64,000 nucleotides of DNA. Source: Ianthella basta (taxonomy: Eukaryota > Porifera > Demospongiae > Verongiida > Ianthellidae). Numbering within the stretch: the stretch's first letter is position 1; each line of letters begins with the position of its first letter. The notes under the pieces were generated by a model that saw only the letters and a program-made list of their open reading frames with translations, ran no database searches and was not told the origin of the DNA. Positions 55,473 through 64,000 of this stretch are shown in pieces. Location: NCBI GenBank assembly GCA_964019415.1, contig OZ025870.1:3155908-3219907 (forward strand). The letters are read 5' to 3'. The position numbers were made by a program, and so were the translations under genes.

Positions 55473-55982
55473 GAGATTGAGAGGCCTGGGCTTAGGAGGG
55501 TCCCAGAGAGAGGAGGGGTCGAAGTGTATGACACAGAGTGAAGGGGTGACAGGTGATAAGGTGGAAAAGATGGTAGTGTCAGGTGAGCAAGAGAAACAGG
55601 CAACATGCCTACAGAGATTTGGACGGGAAAGTAGTGAGAGGCAAAATGACTGTGGGGGGAACAAGCCAAAGAGTGTAGGGAGGGAGAAGTCAGCCAAATG
55701 TGTTTCAGGGGTGCGAAAGGTGTGGGGAACCCGGAAGAGAGAGTCCTGCAATGAAATTGCGAAGGAGATGGTCAGGGTAGTGGGGAAGATGTTTTCTAGG
55801 TTCTTCATTAGTAAGCACGTGGGTCAGTGGAATGAAAAGGTGTGGTGGTTTGTTGTGAAAGCCCAAGAGAGGGATCTAGTGACATTGGATGAGCAGTGGA
55901 AGCACAAGTATTGGCGGTGGCAGAAAGTTGGAAGAGGAGAGTGTGATGCTTTAGGGGTGGAACCTGTGTCGGAGGGGCACAG

Positions 55983-57341
55983 GTGAAAGCTACTGGTGAG
56001 GTGGCAGAGGGAGGGGAAGAAGAAGGATTGTTTGCAGATGTTGGGACCAGAGGTGAGGGGAAGTTGAGCATAACGTGTTGGAATGTTTGTGGGTGGGGAA
56101 GAGATGGTGGTGAAATGGAGAAAATGAGGGAAGGGCATGATATGAGGGCAAAGGTGATAGATTCTACAAGCTGAATGTGGTGGCATTGGTGGAGACTTGG
56201 TTGAGGAGGGAGGAGGAGATTGTTGTGGAAGGATATAGGTGATTTGGGCGGAATAGAAGAAACCTCCATAGGAAGGCAGTGAGGGGTTCAGGTGGGGTTG
56301 GTCTGTTGGTTCGTGAAGAGGTGCTGGAGAAGTGGGCAGTGGAAGTCATAGACGCAGACGTTGAGGATATACTATGGGTGAGGTTAAGTCAAGGGAATGA
56401 AGACACTCTGATATTGGCAGTGTGCTACATCCCACCTGAGTCCTCAAGCCGGGGACAGGGGGCAGAGGAAACCCTCCAGCTACTATCTGAACAGGTGGCA
56501 AAGGTTTGCTCACAGGGGCCTCTGATAATCTGTGGAGATTTCAACGCTAGATGTGGGGAACTTAATACAGACAGGGTCGGCATCCCTAGCTCCTAGAAAA
56601 GTGATTGATGTGGTGAAGAACAGTCAAGGCGAAGCATTTGTGGACTTCCTTCAAAGTACAAGTATGACAGAGGTGAATGGGAGGAAGGGAAGGGATGCAT
56701 TCACTTGTGTCTCTGGCAAGGGATGTTCAGTGGTTGACTACTGCCTGGTCAGCAAGGAGAATTTTCACATCATTGAAAATTTCAAGGTGATAACCATGTC
56801 AGAGAGTGTGGAGGAGATGGATTGCAGAGGGGTGGTCACTAGAACACCTGACCACTCTCTTATGAGCTGGGAGGTTGCAACTGACTGGGTTAGTGGGATG
56901 GAAGAGGGCAAGGAGGAAGGTGAACTTGAAGATGGCATGGTTAAGCGGTACGTGGTCCCAGAGGGATACTTGGAAGGTGAGGTGGAGAGAGTGAGGTTGC
57001 TGACGGATAAAGTGGAAACAGCAGGGAATGACCAGGAAGTGATTGATGAAATATACGGAGAATTGACAGAGATGATGAGACAGGGATTGGTAGAGATGAA
57101 GGTGAAGAGAGGTAAAGGGGGGCAACCATGGCTCACCAAAGAGATTGCCAAACTAAGGAAGGCTTTCCACAGGGCAGAGACAGAGTGGTTGGAGAGTAAT
57201 GGTAGTGATGCAAAGAGGGGGAAGAGGAGATACTATGTTGAGAAGAGAAGGGAATATAAGAAAGCAGTGAATAGAGCGAAGAGAAGTTTTGATGAGAGCA
57301 GACGAAATGAACTGGATAGAGTGATAAGAAATCCTAAGTAG
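55983..57341 (+). pseudogene. LINE ORF2 endonuclease region, frameshifted
   Basis: APE-type endonuclease blocks in three successive frames: LSITCWNVCGWG (about 56060), ALVETWLRREEE (about 56185), ICGDFNARCGEL (about 56530), DYCLVSKENF (about 56740) and TPDHSLMSWEV (about 56850). Shifts fall near 56170 and 56570. A basic linker (KAFHRAETEW, KRSFDESRRNELDRV) leads to the reverse transcriptase. Confidence 0.75.
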
Positions 57342-57590
57342 TGGTGGAGAATGGCAATAAAGCTGGGCTTGACAAACGGTAAAAAAGAGGAGTGACATTG
57401 GTAAGGTATACGATGAGCTGGGTGTGGTGAGACAGGGTAAGGAAGCCGTAGGGGTATGGAAGAGCTACTTTCAAAATGTGTTGAATGAGGGGGAAGATCA
57501 GAGGTTCAGGGAGATGAAGGGGGAGAAGAGGTAAATGGGGGGAAATTATTGTTAAATGAAGATGTGACAAGAGAAGAAGTGAAGTAGGCC

Positions 57591-59459
57591 TTGGACACTT
57601 TGAAGCGGAAAGCAGCCCCTGGGAGTGATAGGCTAACGGCTGAAATAGTATGCAGTGATGTCCTGGTGGATTTTTGGTATAGCCTCTTCAGTTACTGCTG
57701 GAAGAATGGGATGGTTCCCTCGGAATGGCGAAGAAGCACCGTGGTCCTCATACCACAGAGGAGTAGAAGTGGGGTATGCAAGACAGAGGATTTCCGGGGC
57801 ATTTCATTACTGCCATTTGCTTATAAGGCGATGTGCAGTATTGCTCAGAATAGGTTGGTACATGTAGTTGAAGAAAGGAAGCTGGTGGCAGAGGAGCAGG
57901 GAGGGTTTAGAAAAGGAAGAGGGTGCAGAGATCAGTTAATGACGGCATTACTGGGGCAGGTGAAAGCAGTGACAAAGACAGGGATGTTTGCCACTTTTAT
58001 TAAGAAGGCATATGACAGGGTGGACGGAGGGAAGTTGTGGAGGTGTTTAGAGGGAATGGGGTTAGGAGGTCGCCTCTCAGCTTTCTTAAAGGCAGTTTAT
58101 GAGGATGCGAGTTGTGAAGTGAAGGTGGGAGAAGGACGAAGTGAACCTTTCAAAGTAACATGCGGGTTGAGACAGGGATGCATCCTTTCGCCACTGTTGT
58201 TCTCCTTGTATATCAATTCACTGATAACTAAGCAGAAAGAGGCAGGAGTGGGGGTGAAGTGCAGGGGTCAGCTAATCTCAGTGTTGTTGTATGCAGATGA
58301 CGCAGTGATTCTTACAGAGGATGAAAAATCTATTAAGCATGGGTTGAACGCATTAGTAGAATGGTGTAATGAATGGTCAGTTGAAGTGAATGTGGAAAAA
58401 TGCAGGGTAATGCATGTGAGAAGGACAGGTGTGAAAAGGACGGAGGAGAAGTTTGATGTTGGGGGTGAAGATATTGCGGTGGTGCAGGAGTACAAGCATC
58501 TTGGGTGTGTAATTGATGAGCACCTGCAAGGTACAAGAATGGTGGAGGAGAGAGAGAGAGGAAAGGCGGGAGCAAGAGCACTAAGTGACTGGCTCAGAAG
58601 GTGCAGGGCCACCATGGGGGAAGTGAGAGGAGCTACCTTTGTGAGGCTGATGGAATCTCTTGTTGAATCTGTGTTATTGTATCGGGCAGAGGTATGGGGT
58701 GGTAGAGCGCAACTCGGGCCAGTTGAAAATGTGCAGATGCAGGCGGCAAGAATCTTCTTAGTGGTGGGGAGACTACACCCTTTGGTCTCCTTGCAATTTG
58801 AGATGAACATGCTACCAATGAAATGGGTGGCAATGAAGAGAAGTATTGAGTTCTGGGTGCAGGTAATGAGGATGACTGATGGCAGGTTATTGAAAGTTGT
58901 GATGCTTGAAGCCTTGGAAGCAGGGTGTGAAGTGCAGTGGGTGAAAGAGCTGCAACAAAGTTTGGTGAGGTTCAAATGGAAGGGGTTAGATGCTGAGCCC
59001 GTGAGTGGGTTAACAATGAAAGAAGTAAAGCAGGTGTTGAAGGACATAGCATGGAGGGAAGTGAGAGAAGTATGGAGGGAAGCAGCTAGGGAATGGCCAA
59101 AGGTGCAAGTGATTGGGAGTTTAATGGATGCTGAATGCAGGGCGCGGTGTGTGGAGATTGAGTGTAAGATGCAAAGGAGGATGATGGTGAAACTGCGAGG
59201 GGCAACAGCAGAATTAAGGGTAGAAACTGGCAGATGGTGTGGGTTAAGTAGGGGCGAACGACTTAGTAAGAACTGTGACAATGGCGAAGTGGAAGATGTC
59301 AAGCACTTTGTGTGCCAGTGTGTATTTGTGGCAGAAGAGAGGAGAGAAATGGCAGGGCTGATGAATGAGATAGGGGTGGGATGGGAGAGCATGGAGGATG
59401 ACGAGACGGTGATATGGGTACTGGAGGAGGCATGCAGAGATGGAAGAGTGCGGAATTAA
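57591..59459 (+). CDS. LINE reverse transcriptase, catalytically compromised
   Basis: A 622-codon open frame. Visible are the opening RKAAPGSDRLTAEIV, FRGISLLPFAYKAM, EQGGFRKGRGCRDQL, LRQGCILSPLLFSLYI, motif C LLYADDAVILT, and a C-terminal HF..C zinc-like motif (VKHFVCQCVF). In motif A the sequence is FATFIKKAYDRVD. The Asp normally found two residues before KKAYD is absent, as if two codons were lost, so the enzyme should be inactive although the frame is long and open. Confidence 0.85.
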   Translation: MDTLKRKAAPGSDRLTAEIVCSDVLVDFWYSLFSYCWKNGMVPSEWRRSTVVLIPQRSRSGVCKTEDFRGISLLPFAYKAMCSIAQNRLVHVVEERKLVAEEQGGFRKGRGCRDQLMTALLGQVKAVTKTGMFATFIKKAYDRVDGGKLWRCLEGMGLGGRLSAFLKAVYEDASCEVKVGEGRSEPFKVTCGLRQGCILSPLLFSLYINSLITKQKEAGVGVKCRGQLISVLLYADDAVILTEDEKSIKHGLNALVEWCNEWSVEVNVEKCRVMHVRRTGVKRTEEKFDVGGEDIAVVQEYKHLGCVIDEHLQGTRMVEERERGKAGARALSDWLRRCRATMGEVRGATFVRLMESLVESVLLYRAEVWGGRAQLGPVENVQMQAARIFLVVGRLHPLVSLQFEMNMLPMKWVAMKRSIEFWVQVMRMTDGRLLKVVMLEALEAGCEVQWVKELQQSLVRFKWKGLDAEPVSGLTMKEVKQVLKDIAWREVREVWREAAREWPKVQVIGSLMDAECRARCVEIECKMQRRMMVKLRGATAELRVETGRWCGLSRGERLSKNCDNGEVEDVKHFVCQCVFVAEERREMAGLMNEIGVGWESMEDDETVIWVLEEACRDGRVRN

Positions 59460-60052
59460 GGTGCTACAGAGGGTGTGGCAGAAAAGGACAAGCTGCCCTT
59501 AAAGAACTATGCCCATTGTGATTCTTTTGACACTGTTACATTCAATTATATTATAGTGCTGCATGGGGCTGACATCCTAGTGTTTGTATTATACAACACG
59601 GTGCACTTAAATAATGATATAATGTAATAATATAATATAATATACCAACATTGACATATTTACTTGATCACTCCATGTTAAAGTCTATACTTATTGTAGA
59701 TTTTTACTTAATGATGCTATATTTGATATGCAGTTGAAGGATGGTTTATACTAGGATAGCTCATCCCTAGGGATAGACTAAACTGGCATAGATCCCATTG
59801 CCATGGTAACGGGCCTCTAAACGATGGTTTTAAATCTCTGAGAAGCATTCCAACTCCTTCGTGCATGATTCTAAATCCCATAATTGTATGTTGCGCGCAG
59901 AGCACGGGGGTTTATAAATTCCATATAACCATCTGTGGGAACTCTGCGAGGGCAATTATCATTGTAGTATGACGACATTCACGCGTACATCGTCAAGAAG
60001 AGAGAGATAGACAAAATGATTGGGTAGGCGAATGGACTTGGATCTATATTAC

Positions 60053-60168
60053 TTAAATGGCGACCAATTGGTGTCTCTACGCGATTTAGACCACTCAGCA
60101 CTCAGGCGCTTTGCGCCCCCGAGCTTCATGCTCTAAATCGCATAGACACCTCCTGGTCGCCATTTAAT
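60053..60168. repeat. Long hairpin near the right end of the Ginger-like element
   Basis: Inverted arms AAATGGCGACCAATTGGTGTC / GACACCTCCTGGTCGCCATTT and GCGATTTAGA / TCTAAATCGC, with a GC-rich centre that itself pairs (GGCGC/GCGCC). It may be a small foldback insertion or a structured subterminal region. Confidence 0.8.
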
Positions 60169-60796
60169 TATTACATAGACTATCCCCCCAGGAGGATAAA
60201 ATATACCGAAGGGGGGTAAGATGTCCTAGGATATGCTAGTCCTGGGGATAAAGTATCCTATTTTATTTTATCTGGGGGGATAAAATAATGGGGGGATGGA
60301 ATGAACCATGACACCAGTGTGAGGCCGTGTGGTAATTTACAGTGAAGACGGGCTGAAGTCAGGCTGTGGCCGGGCTGAGGTTCAGCTGTGACCAATGAGG
60401 TGCCAATGAGGACCGGTGAGGGGCCGATGAGGTGTGAGGCGGGCCAATGTCAAGACAGTGAGAAGTTGGGCAGGCCAGTGTGGGATGGTTGAAGACCCAG
60501 GCGGTGGGCGATGGAAGAAGGTGGAGGGTTGAGGGATCGTGACAATGACTGCTGCTCTTCCGCTGCTCTGGGGTAGGCTCTCAACTGGGTCACCAATATA
60601 GCGTCGGATGTCGCACGGGATCATTGACGATCTAACACTATTAAAAGATTGAAGCTAAATACAGGTCTACACAGAGAACATGAACAACAAGGCAAGAGTC
60701 AACGTTTGGTTCCCTAGCTAACCGCTCCACAGGGTGGTTGTGTGGATGTGATATCACTCGTGTTGTATCCCGTGTTGCTGACGACACACTGCTACA

Positions 60797-62710
60797 GATT
60801 GTCCATACACTTACTGCATCTATTATCTAGCATTTACGTAGATGGATGGTCTAGCAAATCAGATTGGGATGGCTGACAGCCACTGATAAGTACTGGCTAG
60901 CAAAACCTGAAGAGCTAGCTGGAATGATGATGTTAGAACGGGCAAACAGCCACAATTGTGAGCAATAAAGGGGAAAAGGTACATAGTGCACATGCTCATA
61001 AATCAGTTGACCTACTTTCTGGTTCCTGGTGAACATAAGCAGCTGCTTCATCCATCATCTAAGCAAGAGGAAATGGCAAAGATTGTACTACAGTCAGCTC
61101 ACTGCATTGTTAAGATTTAGGAAGTGTAGATAATAGTGCTCTGGGTGGACCACTATTGACAGCCAAAAGTAGTCCGGGGGGGGGGGGGGGGGGGGGTTTA
61201 GCCAGGGCTCGTTTTGCATGACATACCTTCATATATTCGTCCTAACAGGTCAATTTGGAACAGAGTCTAGCTAGCACCAAAGGGAAGAACAAACACTCCT
61301 CTGTAATTTCATGTGCATGATGCTGTTGATGAAATATTGTTTCACAAAGAAATACAGCTGCTAACAAAGCCACTAAAACAGCAGAAAGCATTGATGTGGC
61401 TTTGGCGGAAACAGAGAGAAACAGAGAGGCATGACGCTGTCCACATTTACATGTTTTTGTGGGAGCACTTGTTCAAACCCTTCCCTAGGGACCAGGTCTG
61501 CCAATGTCCTTGTGAATTTCTCAAAATGGCTTACGGTGTCATGTTGCATCACACAAACTGGACGTTTTGCTCATATGGTTCAATTAATACGGGACAATAA
61601 GGCTTGTTCCCATCCTCAGGTACATGTCTAGCTGCCATATATGACGGTTTCAAGAACCCTATCAGATCATGTGCATATCACATGACAACACACATGTAGC
61701 CAAGGCAACATAGGAATTGACAATTTTAGGAGTTGACCTTGTTAATGTATATTACAACAGACAAGTCCAATGCGCGTAGTTTATATAGCTGTAAGAACAG
61801 TACAGGTATGAATAGTGCAAGGGTAAACTGGGCATATTGTAATGAGGCACCACAGTTTGCTGAGTGACCAAAACAGGACATAATATGATGTTCCTGTGAC
61901 GTAGCTGTGTAAGACATTCACAGCATTGGCAAGCTCCAAGGTGGAGTCAATTATTGCAGTACAATTGGCAGAGGACTTCCCTTCATAACATGCTAGTCTT
62001 CAAAGCTCCACACACATCAATACTCCGCAGGATCTCCAATCAGATATGCAGACTGTATCTTTTCTAAGATTTTGTACACTTTGAGCAGCAACCTTATTGT
62101 CAGATTGGGTCAGGTTAGACATGTCACTATTAGCCCTCTGACTGTAGTCCCCTTTATCGGACTCTTTAAGCTCATGATTCCTTCCGCTTCAGTCAATAAT
62201 GGTGATTAGTGGCATAATGAACAAGATAGCCAACAATTATAAATATTTGGTAAATCACCGGAGTTGTGGATATAAGATTAGAGATTGTTGTGTCACTAAC
62301 AGAAATGTAAATCAATCACTGCCTTTGGTGTGAACAGGAGTGCTATCCAACTAACACATCAGTTGTCAAGAGTAGGGCAATTATCATGATGAGGATTATG
62401 TGAATGGCAGGATTGGAGATCGAACCAAAGAGCTTACAGGCACATAACACTTCCTGCCGTGAATGAGCAGTAGCAAGTGTGACTGCAGAACGCCCATGAC
62501 AGCTCATTAGAGACCACAAAAAGGAATTGCAATACGTCACTCTTCATCATAATTGAGAGGTCAACCACAAAGTACAGTATTGATGTAGGTGACAAATAAT
62601 TGGAAGGGCAAAATGAGAATACATACTGTACAGTGGTACAGTATTAGATGAAGAATACATTTAAAACTGCTTATGCACCTGAAAGAGGCACACATCCATT
62701 CACACTGTAC
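60797..62710. other. Spacer with G21 run, no gene seen
   Basis: Contains a run of 21 G at 61176-61196 and otherwise short open frames without recognisable domains. Exons of the minus-strand gene at 62711 would have to continue here if it resembles its paralogue; none could be supported. Confidence 0.45.
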
Positions 62711-63002
62711 CTTCGCAGGCAATCCCACTCCAGTGGTGTATCTGTATCTGACTCTTCCTGGTCTGTACTCCTCTGTCTCCCTCACAGTGGTCATCTCTGG
62801 AGACTGATGTAGGAGCCACTGCTTACAGGACTCCTCCTCCTCCTCTTGGACACTGTCTGCCAGCCAACGCTGGTGGTAGTGGGCGAATTCATGGAGTCGT
62901 AAGGTACTGACAGCCTGCATAGACAGTGTAACAACTGACAGTCAGAAGCTCAACTACTAATGCTAGTATTATTAATATAATATACCTTTGATGCACCACA
63001 TA

Positions 63003-63074
<72 letters not shown>

Positions 63075-63458
63075 CGCGCATGCACACACACACACCTGTC
63101 TGCCTCTCTCCAGGGCCCCTCTCCGGTACATCCACTCTGTGCCACTGACTGCCTTTATTAGGTTGGACTTGGAGTCACTGATAAACTCCACCTTTCCCTC
63201 ATTCTGAATGTCAACTTTGCTCTCTGCCAGCTCCATGGTGGAGGATGGAGGGAGGGCTACTTCAACACTCTTGTCTGAGACCTTTAGCCACCAGCGGTGT
63301 CTGCAAGCCCTACAGAACAGGACAAACACATCGCACTCACATCATACTCATACAGTGTAAGTATAACAAAGACTAAGCACAATGTCTCATACAGCAGTGA
63401 TCTGTTAATACAACACATACCTCTTTAATGTCAGCCGAGAATCACTGTCAGTATCACC
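62711..63458 (-). CDS. Paralogue of the CARD-ankyrin gene, 3' exons only
   Basis: Three exons equivalent to the last three of the 37338-46232 gene, in the same phases: 63458-63421, 63309-63096, 62914-62711. Shared blocks are SRLTLKR, RHRWWLKVS, SGTEWMYRRGALE, YHQRWLADSV, QWLLHQSPEMTTVRE, EYRPGRVRYRYTTGVGLP. The first small exon differs by one codon. Upstream exons should lie beyond the right edge of the window. The donor context AG|GTACAG at the last exon is the same as in the paralogue, which supports a further 3' exon in both genes. Confidence 0.75.
63001..63096 (+). repeat. (CA)n tract = sense (TG)n starting at a donor
   Basis: The donor at 63095 of the minus-strand gene is itself the first unit of a TG repeat on the sense strand. 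The same position in the paralogue (38214) also leads into TG repeats. Confidence 0.95.
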
Positions 63459-64000
63459 CTATTTGAATATAATAGAGTGCATCATAATTAACACACAACG
63501 TATTTCCAGGGATGCTATTAAAACAGTACTTCCAGCAGATACATTTACACTCTTACACAATGCAGAACGTTGGATAAAGTAAGCCAATTAAATGCATCAG
63601 ATGAAGCAATATGCCACAGAACCAGATAATCAGTGATTGATGGATGTGTCTATGGGAACTGGAGGCAGAGCAATGCATTACCTAATAGTGCATAAAAATT
63701 CCTTTAAAATCAAAAGGGATTTAAGAATGGCCAGTAGAGAAAGCATAGAAACAAGCAACAGTAACTCAACACCATGATGAACCACATTGCCATGAAGTTC
63801 GCTATGCATTCCTAATTTCCTTGTACAGCTAGCTACATGGGCCCAAATGTCTAGCTAGCTAGTCCCATGTAGCTACAAGGAAATGACGCTACCCCTTCCT
63901 TAAATTTGCTGAAGGTGGTACAGAGCATCTAGCACAGTTATGCCACATTAGATGAAGTGGCTGCCGTGTACCATACAGTATACCAGCGCAACAAAATGGC
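63459..64000. other. Right edge, probable intron
   Basis: No exon supported. Contains an inverted repeat at 63816-63883 (TTTCCTTGTA...CTACATGGG and CCCATGTAGCTACAAGGAAA). Confidence 0.5.

Larger units (their letters stand above)
54840..59660 (+). mobile_element. APE-type LINE nested in the Ginger-like element
   Basis: Non-LTR retrotransposon with ORF1 (54870-55472 plus 55477-55986), an endonuclease region and a reverse transcriptase (57591-59459), followed by a short 3'UTR and an AT-rich TAATA-repeat tail (about 59610-59650). It has no LTRs. PHD-bearing ORF1 and the C-terminal Cys-His-Cys motif suggest the CR1/L2 side of the LINE tree, but the clade is not certain. No target duplication was found by eye. 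Confidence 0.8.
51546..60313 (+). mobile_element. Ginger-like DNA transposon (contains a nested LINE)
   Basis: Terminal inverted repeats: left TGTCACAGTTTATAGTATC, right (inverse) TGTCATGGTTCATTCCATC, both followed by runs of ATCCCCC. A 4-bp duplication CCAG flanks it (51542-51545 and 60314-60317). Between the ends are a gypsy-type integrase, an Ulp1-like protease and a PHD finger, interrupted by introns. That is the Ginger arrangement and not an LTR polyprotein: there are no reverse transcriptase or gag genes of its own. The coding part carries stops and shifts, so it is defective. Confidence 0.75.
50748..60796 (-). mobile_element. Short non-autonomous LTR element, split by later insertions
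   Basis: Two direct copies of an LTR-like sequence lie about 9.9 kb apart. On the minus strand each begins TGTAGCAGTGTG and continues through CATCCACACAACCACCC and GGAGCGG(T/C)TAGCTAGGGA: 60796 to about 60600 and 50925 to about 50750. After the first copy the minus strand reads TTGGTGACCCAG at about 60590, a plausible primer-binding region. The interior is low-complexity GAGGCC-rich sequence on both sides of the insertion (51000-51545 and 60314-60580), with no gag-pol. Everything between 51546 and 60313 is a later insertion. Boundaries are approximate. Confidence 0.6.

Overview
The window looks like metazoan nuclear DNA. Genes are split by short GT-AG introns, there are many (TG)n/(CA)n tracts, and the domain repertoire (PKA catalytic subunit, ALDH3-type fatty aldehyde dehydrogenase, CARD/ankyrin and ankyrin-Roc-COR-Death proteins, Ginger-like transposon, APE-type LINE) is animal. 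Compact introns together with CARD/ROCO/Death architectures suggest an early-branching invertebrate such as a sponge, but nothing here fixes the species. All exon models were built by eye from splice sites, reading phase and paralogue comparison.

Layout. (1) 0.5-27.5 kb, plus strand: a tandem duplication of [PKA catalytic subunit - ALDH3]. PKA copy 1 (875-7775) is followed by a broken 5' piece of ALDH3 (8271-8640). PKA copy 2 (11234-18692) is followed by the intact 11-exon ALDH3 gene (19829-25813) and by a second broken ALDH3 copy (26565-27490). A third broken copy lies at 46524-48311. Both PKA copies keep the ATP-binding lysine, the DFG and the C-tail, but in both the YRD catalytic aspartate is replaced (Gly in copy 1, Ala in copy 2). 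Both also carry a coiled-coil N-terminal extension. (2) 28-31 kb, minus strand: one long exon encoding ankyrin repeats, a Roc-type GTPase, a COR-like region and a C-terminal Death domain. (3) 37.3-46.2 kb, minus strand: a 15-exon gene for a membrane-anchored CARD protein with a coiled coil and ankyrin repeats. Its last recognised donor is in phase with the acceptor of the Roc exon, so (2) and (3) may be one gene. A second CARD-like gene (48.8-50.2 kb) and the 3' part of a paralogue of (3) (62.7-63.5 kb) follow. The 28-64 kb part thus looks like a death-fold/innate-immunity-like cluster.

Mobile DNA. Two copies of a terminal-inverted-repeat element carry large arrays of a 57-bp minisatellite (8874-10078 and 31323-34612). 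Several small inverted-repeat elements sit in introns, among them a piggyBac-type TTAA element. 50.75-60.8 kb is a three-level nest: a short LTR element interrupted by a Ginger-like DNA transposon (integrase, Ulp1-like protease, PHD; 4-bp target duplication CCAG), itself interrupted by a LINE.

A recurring pattern is that long (TG)n tracts lie directly downstream of 5' splice sites and read TG on the sense strand, in genes of both orientations.
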